NCBI RefSeq assembly: GCF_000425125.1
Contig: NZ_KE384310.1
Coordinates: 1 to 64,000, forward strand
Length of the DNA stretch: 64,000 nucleotides
Direction of reading: 5' to 3'
From: Paenibacillus taiwanensis DSM 18679
GTDB lineage: Bacteria > Bacillota > Bacilli > Paenibacillales > Paenibacillaceae
Below are positions 9,396-17,467 of the stretch, piece by piece. Under the pieces are notes generated by a model. That model was given only the letters and a program-made list of their open reading frames with translations, did not search any database and was not told where the DNA came from. The position numbers were made by a program, and so were the translations under genes. How positions within the stretch are numbered: the first letter of the stretch is position 1; every line of letters begins with the position of its first letter.

Positions 9396-9427
9396 TTAAA
9401 GCGCTTCCATCCTTGCTATCACCTCCT
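9396..9427 (-). promoter_or_regulatory. Leader mini-ORF with perfect Shine-Dalgarno site
   Basis: On the minus strand AGGAGGTGA (9419-9427) is followed 8 bases later by ATG GAA GCG CTT TAA (9410-9396), a four-codon ORF (Met-Glu-Ala-Leu). It lies about 100 bases ahead of the chitinase start. The ribosome site is as strong as any in the window. Whether it is translated is unknown; it overlaps the cre site completely. Confidence 0.35.
9397..9410 (-). promoter_or_regulatory. cre (CcpA-binding) site of the chitinase
   Basis: On the minus strand ATGGAAGCGCTTTA matches the cre consensus WTGAAARCGYTTWN at 13 of 14 positions. It lies in the chitinase leader about 100 bases before the start codon, a position suited to CcpA repression by roadblock or promoter occlusion. 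Confidence 0.65.
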
Positions 9428-9510
9428 GTATGGATCAGCCATAGAAACCAATTCGGTAGAACAGGGCTGAATTCCTGCTCTTATTGAAAACAATATCAAT
9501 AAAATGTAAA

Positions 9511-9549
9511 AAATATTTTAGTGACTATAATAGTAGGACTAAAATATTT
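9511..9549. repeat. 12-bp perfect inverted repeat enclosing a TATAAT
   Basis: AAATATTTTAGT (9511-9522) and ACTAAAATATTT (9538-9549) are exact inverted copies separated by 15 bases that contain TATAAT (9526-9531). It may be an operator over a promoter or a hairpin; no regulator is identified. Confidence 0.5.
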
Positions 9550-9703
9550 AATGGAGGGCATTTTGGGAAAATGAGCATACATTGATTTCGATCTGAATTT
9601 CATTTACGATGGTTACATTGAGATAGAACTGCAAGATTACGGTCATTGACAACAAACATACATAACAATCCGGTAATATGCAGATGAGAAGGAGTGAACG
9701 AAG

Positions 9704-10642
9704 ATGGCCAAGAAGGTGAAGGTGTCCGAACTTGTCGAGCAATTTCATCTCGAAATACTCGCAGGGGAACAAGGCATGAAACGTGTCATTACTGTTGATG
9801 ACTTGCATCGACCAGGCCTGGAGATGGCGGGATACTTCGACTATCATCCAACTGAGCGTGTACAAATGCTGGGCAAGACAGAATTAACGTTTTTTGAAAC
9901 GTTGCCTGTAGAAGAACGATTGGATCGGATGCGCCACTTTGTAGCTGATGAGATACCTTGTATTGTCATCACACGTGGAATTGAAGTGCCTGAAGAACTG
10001 ATTCAAATTTGCCAAGAGCACGAGGTTCCTTTACTTCGCTCACCGCTTGCTACGACAACATTATCGAGCAGAATTACTAATTTTCTTGAGAAGAAGCTTG
10101 CGCCTACGGCCACCATTCATGGCGTACTTGTTGATGTATATGGTGTTGGCATGCTAATTACAGGAGGCAGCGGCATCGGGAAAAGTGAAACAGCACTAGA
10201 ACTGGTCAAGCGTGGTCATCGTCTAGTCGCAGATGATGCGGTTGAGATTCGTCAGACATCGGACAATCAATTGCATGCATCAGCTCCTGAGCTAATTCGC
10301 CATTTGTTGGAAATACGTGGAATCGGTATTATTAATGTTATGACTTTGTTTGGGGCGGGAGCAATCCGCAACAATAAACGTATTAGCGTAGTTATTCGCT
10401 TGGAGAATTGGCAGCAGGATAAACAGTATGATCGACTAGGGCTGGATGAGGAGACTACGCGTATAATTGATACCGACATCCCATTGGTTACGATCCCTGT
10501 TCGTCCAGGGCGGAACTTGGCTGTTATTATCGAGGTGGCGGCGATGAACTTCCGTCTAAAGCGTATGGGGTATAACGCGGCGTTACAATTTACAAATAAG
10601 TTAACTGAACAAATCAATGAGGACACGGAAGATTTTGATTAA
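9704..10642 (+). CDS. hprK: HPr kinase/phosphorylase
   Basis: This 312-residue cytoplasmic enzyme phosphorylates HPr (and Crh) on Ser46 with ATP or pyrophosphate and also removes the phosphate, setting carbon catabolite control. Seen: the N-terminal DRTGG-like domain, the Walker A loop GGSGIGKS (154-161), the VADD Mg site (175-178) and the family signature [20 protein letters not shown] (201-220). Length matches the family. AGAAGGAG precedes the ATG. As in Bacillus subtilis it is followed by lgt and ppaX; PpaX removes the pyrophosphate made by the phosphorylase reaction. Confidence 0.97.
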   Translation: MAKKVKVSELVEQFHLEILAGEQGMKRVITVDDLHRPGLEMAGYFDYHPTERVQMLGKTELTFFETLPVEERLDRMRHFVADEIPCIVITRGIEVPEELIQICQEHEVPLLRSPLATTTLSSRITNFLEKKLAPTATIHGVLVDVYGVGMLITGGSGIGKSETALELVKRGHRLVADDAVEIRQTSDNQLHASAPELIRHLLEIRGIGIINVMTLFGAGAIRNNKRISVVIRLENWQQDKQYDRLGLDEETTRIIDTDIPLVTIPVRPGRNLAVIIEVAAMNFRLKRMGYNAALQFTNKLTEQINEDTEDFD

Positions 10643-10823
10643 GGACAGGACGGGCACATGTCACTAGCCTAGCTTTGCGGAGCCTGTAACTTTGAGTTGT
10701 ATTTTGTCAGGCTTGATCGAACACAACAGGCAGGTGTAAACCGTGACAATGTCCATTAATCTATTTTTTCCTACATTATATAGTGATCTTATTGTAGTTC
10801 GTTAAAAAGGGGAGAACAACTTC

Positions 10824-11882
10824 ATGGCAACCCTGTTGCTTGATCCGATTGCGATTCAGTTGGGTCCAATAAGTGTGCATTGGTACGGTCTTATTTTAGG
10901 AACCGCGGCGCTTGTTGGATTGCTGTTTGCAATGCGGGAAGGAAAGCGTTTTGGCATTTCGCAAGATTTCTTTATGGATCTGCTCTTGATAGGCGTGCCG
11001 TCTGCACTTGTTGGTGCGCGGGCGTATTATGTTGCATTTAAGTGGGATGAGTACAAGGATAACCCACTTGAAGTTTTTGCAATATGGCACGGTGGTATTG
11101 CGATATACGGGGCTTTAATAGCGGCAGTTATTTTTGCGCTCATATTTGTTAAATATAAAGGGTATACATTTTGGCGGATCGCAGATATTTGTGGGCCTTC
11201 GTTATTAATCGGCCAAGCAATTGGTCGTTGGGGCAATTTTGTCAATCAGGAAGCTTATGGCGGTCCGGTCTCCGAAACGTTTTTAAGAAATACGCTGCAT
11301 CTGCCTGACTTTATCGTAAATCAGATGAATGTGAGTGGAACGTTCCATCATCCTACATTCTTATATGAATCCGTATGGAATTTGGTTGGTATATTGCTGC
11401 TGTTTGGTATACGGCGCTTGCGTCACATACGTGCGGGCGAGATCTTTATTGGTTATTTGATCTGGTACTCACTTGGCCGTTTCTTTATTGAAGGGTTGCG
11501 GACGGATAGTTTGGCTTACCAAGGCTCCAGTGCAGTCCAATCGTTTGTTGATACGCTCTGGTCCCCGATGACAGTGCTCTTTGAGCCAGGGTTTCTGAGC
11601 CCAGAATACGGAAATGTTCGTATTTCACAGCTGCTTGCTATCGTATTAGTCATTGCAGGTATTATTCTTATTGTAGTGCGCCGACTAACAGGCAGAGCCA
11701 ACGTGCGTTACAGTGATCCGATCATCTGTACGCGTGTAGTGCAGACTGCTGCGGCTCATGGAGGAGCAACGGAGCAATCCAACTCCATTAATCAAGCAAC
11801 TCCAGCTGAACGTGTAGAAACAGAAGCGTCAGCCCATACATCGGGTGAAGTGGACAGCAAGGAAACGAAGGAGAATAAGTAA
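10824..11882 (+). CDS. lgt: Prolipoprotein diacylglyceryl transferase
   Basis: An integral membrane enzyme that moves diacylglycerol from phosphatidylglycerol to the lipobox cysteine of prolipoproteins, the first step of lipoprotein maturation (PotD in this window is a predicted substrate). Seen: seven or so membrane segments, the HGGIAIYG motif (89-96) and the Lgt signature RWGNFVNQE (135-143). At 352 residues it is longer than usual; the extra part is a hydrophilic, Glu/Thr-rich tail after about residue 290. The stop is two bases before ppaX, so translation is likely coupled. GGGGAG precedes the ATG. Confidence 0.96.
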   Translation: MATLLLDPIAIQLGPISVHWYGLILGTAALVGLLFAMREGKRFGISQDFFMDLLLIGVPSALVGARAYYVAFKWDEYKDNPLEVFAIWHGGIAIYGALIAAVIFALIFVKYKGYTFWRIADICGPSLLIGQAIGRWGNFVNQEAYGGPVSETFLRNTLHLPDFIVNQMNVSGTFHHPTFLYESVWNLVGILLLFGIRRLRHIRAGEIFIGYLIWYSLGRFFIEGLRTDSLAYQGSSAVQSFVDTLWSPMTVLFEPGFLSPEYGNVRISQLLAIVLVIAGIILIVVRRLTGRANVRYSDPIICTRVVQTAAAHGGATEQSNSINQATPAERVETEASAHTSGEVDSKETKENK

Positions 11883-11884
11883 TT

Positions 11885-12541
11885 ATGATTCGAACGGTAT
11901 TGTTTGACTTGGATGGTACTATTATTGATACGAACGAGTTAATCATTGAGACATTTCTTCATGTTCTACAGGATATCGTGCCGTCTCCGTTCACACGCGA
12001 GCATATTATCCCTAGCATGGGTCTAACACTGCAGGAGCAGTTCAGAATATTTACGAAGCGGGACAACGTGGATGATTTGGCAGCGGCCTATCGGGCTTAC
12101 AACTTGACACGACATGATGAGCTTGTACAGCCATTCCCTTATGTCAACGAGGTTGTTAATAGATTTGCGACGGCGGGTATTCAATTGGGAGTTGTAACAA
12201 CAAAGGTGAGAAAATCGACTGAACGTGCCCTCGGCATGTTCGAATTGTTTGATCAGATGGGTGTGATTGTCACGGTTGATGATGTGACACATGCGAAGCC
12301 TCATCCGGAGCCGGTGTTGATGGCGGTTAAAGCGTTAAATGCAGATCCCGCAACGACGCTGATGGTTGGAGACAGTCCGGCGGACATTCAATCTGCGAAC
12401 GCGGCAGGCGTGATCTCTTGCGGTGTCGCTTGGTCACTTAAAGGTGAGCAGGTGCTCCGCCAATATGATCCGCGCCATATCATTTATGACATGCGTGATC
12501 TATACGCAATAGTCGGATTGGAGCGAAACGAAGGTGCGTAA
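11885..12541 (+). CDS. ppaX: Pyrophosphatase PpaX (HAD family)
   Basis: A 218-residue HAD-superfamily hydrolase. The catalytic motif DLDGTIIDT is at 8-16, the threonine motif VVTTK at about 101 and the motif KPHPEP...VGDSPAD at about 139-161. In Bacillus subtilis the orthologue next to hprK and lgt hydrolyses pyrophosphate released when HprK/P dephosphorylates HPr-Ser-P. That specificity is assigned here from gene order. AAGGAG lies within the lgt end, and the stop overlaps the next gene by 8 bases. Confidence 0.88.
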   Translation: MIRTVLFDLDGTIIDTNELIIETFLHVLQDIVPSPFTREHIIPSMGLTLQEQFRIFTKRDNVDDLAAAYRAYNLTRHDELVQPFPYVNEVVNRFATAGIQLGVVTTKVRKSTERALGMFELFDQMGVIVTVDDVTHAKPHPEPVLMAVKALNADPATTLMVGDSPADIQSANAAGVISCGVAWSLKGEQVLRQYDPRHIIYDMRDLYAIVGLERNEGA

Positions 12542-13052
12542 TACACAGCGGTACCCCGTCGAGGGACCGAATAGTTTATGGCACATCTATCGCACGGTCA
12601 GTCCCTGGAAAGGGATTCGTAATTTTATTTTTATCCAGCTTGCACGGTACTGCCCCTATTTGCCGCTCAAAAATTGGATTTATCGCCGAATATTAAAAAT
12701 GAAGGTGGGGAAACATACCGCCTTTGGACTTATGGTGATGGTAGATGTCTTTTTCCCTGAGCGGATACATGTGGGTAACAACTCGATTATTGGTTACAAT
12801 ACAACGATATTGGCACATGAGTACCTAATTAAGGAGTACAGACTCGGAGACGTTCGAATTGGGGACGAGGTCATGATTGGAGCGAATTGTACAATTCTCC
12901 CGGGGGTTACCATTGGAGATGGTGCTATTGTGGCGGCAGGTTCCGTTGTACATAAGGATGTGTTCCCCGGTCAGATGGTCGGGGGCAATCCGCTGCAAGT
13001 TATTCGTGATGTGGATCAAGGCGTAAAGCCGAGTTACAGACATTTGCATTAA
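12534..13052 (+). CDS. Hexapeptide-repeat acyltransferase (YvoF-like)
   Basis: A 172-residue left-handed beta-helix acyltransferase of the LacA/maltose O-acetyltransferase type. Hexapeptide repeats are clear between about 72 and 150 (IHVGNNSIIGYNTTI, VRIGDEVMIGANCTI, VTIGDGAIVAAGSVV). The acetyl-CoA donor is usual for the family; the acceptor is unknown. It starts with GTG, overlapping ppaX by 8 bases, and has only a weak ribosome site (GAAGG just before the start), so it probably depends on coupling. The Bacillus subtilis gene yvoF holds the same place between ppaX and hisZ. Confidence 0.85.
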   Translation: MRNTQRYPVEGPNSLWHIYRTVSPWKGIRNFIFIQLARYCPYLPLKNWIYRRILKMKVGKHTAFGLMVMVDVFFPERIHVGNNSIIGYNTTILAHEYLIKEYRLGDVRIGDEVMIGANCTILPGVTIGDGAIVAAGSVVHKDVFPGQMVGGNPLQVIRDVDQGVKPSYRHLH

Positions 13053-13127
13053 AACTATAGCAAGGGCTTAGTGTGTAAGATTTGAACCCGTTTTCAAGTT
13101 ATATATGGAAGAGGACCGACATTTAAA

Positions 13128-13177
13128 TGATCCTTTTGGCGAAATGAGATTGTATTGCCAGAAGGGTTATTTTATTG
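13128..13177 (+). terminator. Terminator of the hprK-lgt-ppaX-yvoF unit
   Basis: A 13-bp stem with wobble pairs (TGATCCTTTTGGC paired with GCCAGAAGGGTTA) with a 16-base loop is followed by TTTTATTG. It separates this unit from the deacetylase gene. Confidence 0.7.
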
Positions 13178-13279
13178 TAAACGGACATCATAGGAGTACA
13201 AAAATTATGAATGACAACTATAGGAAATTATGCTAATTTCAATATGGGATGAACTTCATAAGTCAAAAGAGGGTTAAGG

Positions 13280-14533
13280 ATGAAAAAGCGTCATGTAATA
13301 TTAAGTATGGTATTGGTTTTATTATTGTCATCAATTGGTTATACGCCTTCAGACGCCAAGGGAGCGGAATACGCGATCTCATGGGGCAAAGAACAGTGGC
13401 AGAATGGAAAGGCTGTCAAACGCAACAATGAGTGGTACATTCCCGTTACAGCGTTGGGGCAAGCTTACGGCATTAAAGCACAAACTTCGCACAAAGGAAA
13501 GGTGCTTAACCTTTCTGACACCGTACAAATGAATCCATCGTTTCGATTTCAACCGAAATATTACGAAAATGAAGTCATTACAATTATGTACCATAATATT
13601 GAACAGAATCCGAAGGACGTAACGTTTATCTCTCCTCAGCAACTGGAGGATCAGATTACAAACCTGCTGGCGCATGGGTTTAATGTTATAAGCATGAACG
13701 ATTACATGCAATATATGCTGAATGGCAAGCCAGTACCAGACAATGCGGTACTGCTTACTTTTGATGACGGCTACGAGACATTTTATACGTATGTGTATCC
13801 TTTATTCAGAAAGTATAATTTGACGGCAACCAATTTTGTTATCGTCTCAGCGATCGACAATCGGGCACATGTCGGAAGACGTAAGCTAACATGGGAGCAG
13901 ATGCGTGAGATGAAGCAAGCTGGTTTCAGCTTTTTTAGCCACACGTACAATTCGCATTCTTATGCACCGATTAATAGTCGCGGTGTCATGAAACCCATGT
14001 TAACCCGTTATTTGTACAACAATAAGACAAAGCAGACAGAATCGAGAGAACAGTATTTAGCCCGTGTGCATGGGGATTTGGCGATGGCTGAACGACGGCT
14101 AAAGGAAGAATTACAAAATCCATACAGCGTGCTGGCTTTTCCTTATGGTGCATTTAATAAAGATGTGCTTCGTATTTGTAAAGGGCTAGGAATTAACGTT
14201 ACGTTCACCGTCAAACGAGGGATCAATGACCGAGATACGCGGAATGGTTTCCGGATTAACGGGGGTAATCAGAATATTAAGACTCAAGACTTGATGGAAC
14301 AGTTGCGCAATCGCGGTGTTAAATCAAAACAAAAACCGTCTTATGAGGTGACTTGGAATGGGGTTGGAGTTGCGTTTAAGCATAGTCCATTTCAACAATC
14401 AGGGAGATGGTATTTGTCGTTGGAGGATTTGCAGCGAACATTTGGTGTGCGTTATCAAGTAGATGCCGCCACACGTACTGTCCAACTGTTTCCCGGGAAA
14501 TATGATGCTGCCCACAAAATAGAGCCGCATTAA
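13280..14533 (+). CDS. Secreted polysaccharide deacetylase with split stalk domain
   Basis: A 417-residue exported carbohydrate esterase 4 (NodB) protein predicted to remove acetyl groups from a GlcNAc-type polymer. A signal peptide (about 1-27) is followed by a short copper-amine-oxidase-N-like stalk segment (32-80), the NodB domain (95-340) and a second stalk segment (355-410). The catalytic/metal motif TFDDGY (160-165), the HTYNSH metal motif (221-226) and FPYG (287-290) are intact, so it should be active. The two stalk halves flanking the enzyme suggest the substrate or wall-binding unit is built from both ends. The substrate is unknown; peptidoglycan or a PNAG-like exopolysaccharide are options. 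It begins a block with two membrane acyltransferases. Confidence 0.88.
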   Translation: MKKRHVILSMVLVLLLSSIGYTPSDAKGAEYAISWGKEQWQNGKAVKRNNEWYIPVTALGQAYGIKAQTSHKGKVLNLSDTVQMNPSFRFQPKYYENEVITIMYHNIEQNPKDVTFISPQQLEDQITNLLAHGFNVISMNDYMQYMLNGKPVPDNAVLLTFDDGYETFYTYVYPLFRKYNLTATNFVIVSAIDNRAHVGRRKLTWEQMREMKQAGFSFFSHTYNSHSYAPINSRGVMKPMLTRYLYNNKTKQTESREQYLARVHGDLAMAERRLKEELQNPYSVLAFPYGAFNKDVLRICKGLGINVTFTVKRGINDRDTRNGFRINGGNQNIKTQDLMEQLRNRGVKSKQKPSYEVTWNGVGVAFKHSPFQQSGRWYLSLEDLQRTFGVRYQVDAATRTVQLFPGKYDAAHKIEPH

Positions 14534-14634
14534 CGTATAACCCGACAATAGAGAAATCCACATTTTACGATCAAATTCCGAGTTTACAGCCTAGATTCGA
14601 CACCCAGTAGTCCTCGGGCCAGGGGGGCTTCGTA

Positions 14635-15807
14635 TTGAGTAAGAAAGAGACAATTACATCGTTGTCTATTTATCGTGCACTAGCTATGCTAGCCGTATTG
14701 CTAATTCATAGTACATCAGAGGCTGTTGCCAAAGCGCAGCAGTCTGATTTGTATTATGTGTACACCTTCCTTAATATTTTTAGTAAATTTGCCGTCCCTG
14801 CCTTTATTGCTCTAACCAGTTTCGTATTGTTTTATAACTATGCGTCTGATCATATCAATTGGGCTAGAGTCGGAACTTTCTATCGTAAGCGGATCAAGCT
14901 CATTTTGGTTCCTTATTTGATTAGTTCCATTTGTTATTTTGCTGTTGTACATATGATGGCCTATCGGGGTAGAGGGCTTTGGGATACATTAGAGTCACTT
15001 GTCTTGAAGTTAGCGACGGGCTCGGCATACACGCATTTATATTACGTATTTTTACTGATTCAATTTTATTTATTGTTTCCGCTATTATTACTTGCATTCC
15101 GTTCCAAACTAGTTGTGAAATATGCTATACTGATCGGTTTAATTCTCCAGTGGGGGTTTGTCATTTGGAACAAATACGAGTTGCTTCTTCCTCAGAAGGG
15201 AAGTGTCATGTTCTCCTATATGAGTTATTGGATGCTGGGCGCTTACCTAGGGTTAAAAGCAGACACACTTAAAGGGTGGTTTAATTCTCTAGGTCATAAG
15301 GAGAGTCCAGTCTCGTATTCTTGGTGGAATCGCTTGTTGTGGTCTGTTTGGTTCCTTATGGCAGTGCTCCAGATTCAGATCTGGTATTGGACAAATCTGG
15401 GTGAATGGCGAATGAACACGCTGTGGTATGAGGCGATATGGAATGTGCATGCAATTTTGTCATGCTTGGTGCTGATTCAGGCCGCTTCTTATATTGAGCG
15501 GAAGTGGAAATCAAGCCTTGTGACGATGATTCATCGCTTTGGCGAGGTGACATTTGGTGTGTACTTGCTGCATCCTATCATTCTGTTGTTATATCGCAAG
15601 TGGCCTTGGCATCATGGACAAGCGTGGGCATATCCCCTTTATATTGGGGGAGGTTTTGTGTTGGCACTAGGGCTTTCATGGCTTGTTGTCGCATTTGCTT
15701 TTCGTAGGTTCAGTTGGTCATGGATCTTATTTGGATCGCTACCGAAGCCATTGGCTGCGCACACGACGCAGCAGCAGAAGTCTTCTTCCCAATCTGTGCA
15801 AGGCTAA
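14635..15807 (+). CDS. Membrane acyltransferase, acyltransferase-3 family (copy 1)
   Basis: A 390-residue polytopic membrane protein with about ten hydrophobic segments and the N-terminal RALAMLAVLLIHS histidine motif (14-26) of acyltransferase-3 enzymes, which move acyl groups onto surface glycans. The TTG start is supported by AGGGGGG eight bases upstream. Its sequence is clearly homologous to the next gene throughout (for example TGSAYTHLYYVF, QWGFVIWNKYEL, FGVYLLHP). Together with the deacetylase it suggests modification of an exported polysaccharide; donor and acceptor are unknown. The short C-terminal tail after residue 370 is hydrophilic and Gln/Ser-rich. Confidence 0.86.
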   Translation: MSKKETITSLSIYRALAMLAVLLIHSTSEAVAKAQQSDLYYVYTFLNIFSKFAVPAFIALTSFVLFYNYASDHINWARVGTFYRKRIKLILVPYLISSICYFAVVHMMAYRGRGLWDTLESLVLKLATGSAYTHLYYVFLLIQFYLLFPLLLLAFRSKLVVKYAILIGLILQWGFVIWNKYELLLPQKGSVMFSYMSYWMLGAYLGLKADTLKGWFNSLGHKESPVSYSWWNRLLWSVWFLMAVLQIQIWYWTNLGEWRMNTLWYEAIWNVHAILSCLVLIQAASYIERKWKSSLVTMIHRFGEVTFGVYLLHPIILLLYRKWPWHHGQAWAYPLYIGGGFVLALGLSWLVVAFAFRRFSWSWILFGSLPKPLAAHTTQQQKSSSQSVQG

Positions 15808-15931
15808 TCACCAAAACAGATTTAGGAGAGAAGATGTAGGTTTATAAATGGATACTAGTATTGTTAATACTTATGGAGCTAAGGCTGTGCACCGTACATG
15901 TTGTGACTGGCCTTGGAGCTAGGAGGCCCCA

Positions 15932-17110
15932 TTGAATAATAAATGGATTGCTGCACTCCCAATCGTAAGAGCCATAGCTATATTAGGGGTTATCTTGGTT
16001 CATGCAACTTCCTTTGCTTCGATCGAGATGACACAATCGCCTTTATTTTACGGGTATACGTGGCTAAATATCTTTTTTAAGTTTGGCACTCCTGTTTTTA
16101 TTATGTTGAGCAGTTTAGTGCTCTTCTATAACTATGGGAACAAAAAGATGGACGCAGCGAGGCTGAAAGTCTTTTACCACAATCGATTAAAATATATATT
16201 GCTGCCTTATGCCGTTGCTTCCGTTTGTTATTTTTTACTTGTACAAATAACCGTCAGACAGGATCGTAGTTGGCTTGAGGCGTGGACATCCTTTGGTAAA
16301 GAGCTGATAACGGGTTCCGCTTATACCCATTTGTATTTTGTGTTTATTAGCTTGCAATTTTATGTGCTATTTCCGCTGTTGCTGAAAATGTGCCGCAGGC
16401 CAGCTGTTGGCCCTTGGATTATACCAACAGGCTTTCTAATTCAGTGGGGATTTGTACTATGGAATAAATATGAGCTTCATATTGTGGAAAAGGGAAGTAT
16501 TTCTCTCTCCTACATGGGCGTGTATGCGCTCGGAGCATATATCGGTTTACATTATGACCGAATTCAGCCGTGGCTGGATTCGGTATGTAACGCGGGTGCA
16601 ACTAGCTATCGTGTTTACCGCCGTTGGAATGTGCTGCTTTGGGCAAGCTGGATGCTAGTTAGCTTATCTCACGTCCAAATCTGGTTCGTCACACGTTCGA
16701 CAGGCCATGAATTTAATTCGCTCTGGTACGAAGCATTGTGGTGTGTACACACAGCCTTGTCCGCAGTCGTATTGTTACAGACGGGACACTTATTTATACG
16801 TAAGCTTTCGCAACGAAGTCTCCATGTCTTGAATCGATTAGGGCAGTTGTCCTTTGGGATCTATTTGCTCCACCCATTATGGCTTGCGGGCTATCGTAAG
16901 CTGGCGTGGCATCAGGGGAATGAACTTTTGTATGCGCTCTATATTGGGAGCGGTTACGTATTAGCGATAGCCCTGTCCTGGATCGTCGTATCATGGTCCT
17001 TTAAGCACATATCATGGGCTTGGATAGCGCTAGGCTCGCCTCCAGCTGGTAGTCGGAAGGCTGAGGCGGCACATCAGCCAGCGCCAAGTAAGCGAACATT
17101 GAAGTTGTAG
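15932..17110 (+). CDS. Membrane acyltransferase, acyltransferase-3 family (copy 2)
   Basis: A 392-residue paralogue of the preceding gene with the same length, topology and motifs (RAIAILGVILVHATS near 13-27, TGSAYTHLYFVF, QWGFVLWNKYEL, FGIYLLHP). The TTG start is preceded by CTAGGAGG. The pair looks like a tandem duplication that has diverged widely, so the two copies may have different donors or positions on the same glycan. A terminator follows at 17239. It is probably co-transcribed with copy 1 (125-base gap, no terminator seen). Confidence 0.86.
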   Translation: MNNKWIAALPIVRAIAILGVILVHATSFASIEMTQSPLFYGYTWLNIFFKFGTPVFIMLSSLVLFYNYGNKKMDAARLKVFYHNRLKYILLPYAVASVCYFLLVQITVRQDRSWLEAWTSFGKELITGSAYTHLYFVFISLQFYVLFPLLLKMCRRPAVGPWIIPTGFLIQWGFVLWNKYELHIVEKGSISLSYMGVYALGAYIGLHYDRIQPWLDSVCNAGATSYRVYRRWNVLLWASWMLVSLSHVQIWFVTRSTGHEFNSLWYEALWCVHTALSAVVLLQTGHLFIRKLSQRSLHVLNRLGQLSFGIYLLHPLWLAGYRKLAWHQGNELLYALYIGSGYVLAIALSWIVVSWSFKHISWAWIALGSPPAGSRKAEAAHQPAPSKRTLKL

Positions 17111-17238
17111 AGGCTATGGTGGTGTACGTCAGCTAGAAGCGGGTTTTATCCCACTGATCAGGCAGTCCTTGTGTTCGTGAATGAAACAAATAAGCTCTAT
17201 GTTACAAATGCAGGATGGACAATATTTAGAAACGTTAG

Positions 17239-17265
17239 GCACCTGTGCAAACAGGTGCTCTTTTT
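17239..17265 (+). terminator. Terminator after the acyltransferase pair
   Basis: GCACCTGT pairs with ACAGGTGC around a GCAA tetraloop, followed by TCTTTTTA. It ends the deacetylase/acyltransferase block. Confidence 0.85.
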
Positions 17266-17348
17266 ATAGGGAATGGGGAGTGCAACAAATGTAAACAGTG
17301 TAGCGATATCCGTTTACCTATAGCGAAGCTATTCATAGACAATGAGGA

Positions 17349-17377
17349 TTGACGACAGTTGGCGGTCGTGGTAAGAT
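17349..17377 (+). promoter_or_regulatory. Promoter of the histidine operon
   Basis: TTGACG (17349-17354) and TAAGAT (17372-17377) are 17 bases apart, a good sigma-A fit. The predicted leader of about 85 bases runs to the hisZ ribosome site CTAAGGAGAG. Confidence 0.6.
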
Positions 17378-17467
17378 AACTTCTAATTTCTTTCATTTGC
17401 TAATAAGGTAATTTGGTAGTACGTTAATATAATAAAGAATTAGGGACGGATCTAAGGAGAGAGCGGC

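Larger units (their letters stand above)
9297..9703. other. Divergent chitinase/hprK control region
   Basis: This 407-base stretch holds no ordinary gene. It contains the chitinase ribosome site, a second perfect Shine-Dalgarno site with a four-codon ORF that coincides with a cre site (9396-9427, minus strand), and a 39-base inverted repeat (9511-9549). A TTGACA at about 9650 lacks a well spaced -10 box, so no hprK promoter is assigned. Confidence 0.6.
17111..17467. other. Terminator/promoter region before the histidine operon
   Basis: This 357-base gap holds the terminator of the acyltransferase block (17239-17265) and the his promoter (17349-17377). I looked for T-box features (specifier hairpin, GGTGGTACCGCG-like box) and see none, so histidine control by a T-box is not supported. 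Confidence 0.6.

Noticed and set aside
17270-17467. Possible T-box leader before hisZ
   Set aside because: No specifier hairpin or conserved T-box sequence and no terminator close to hisZ.
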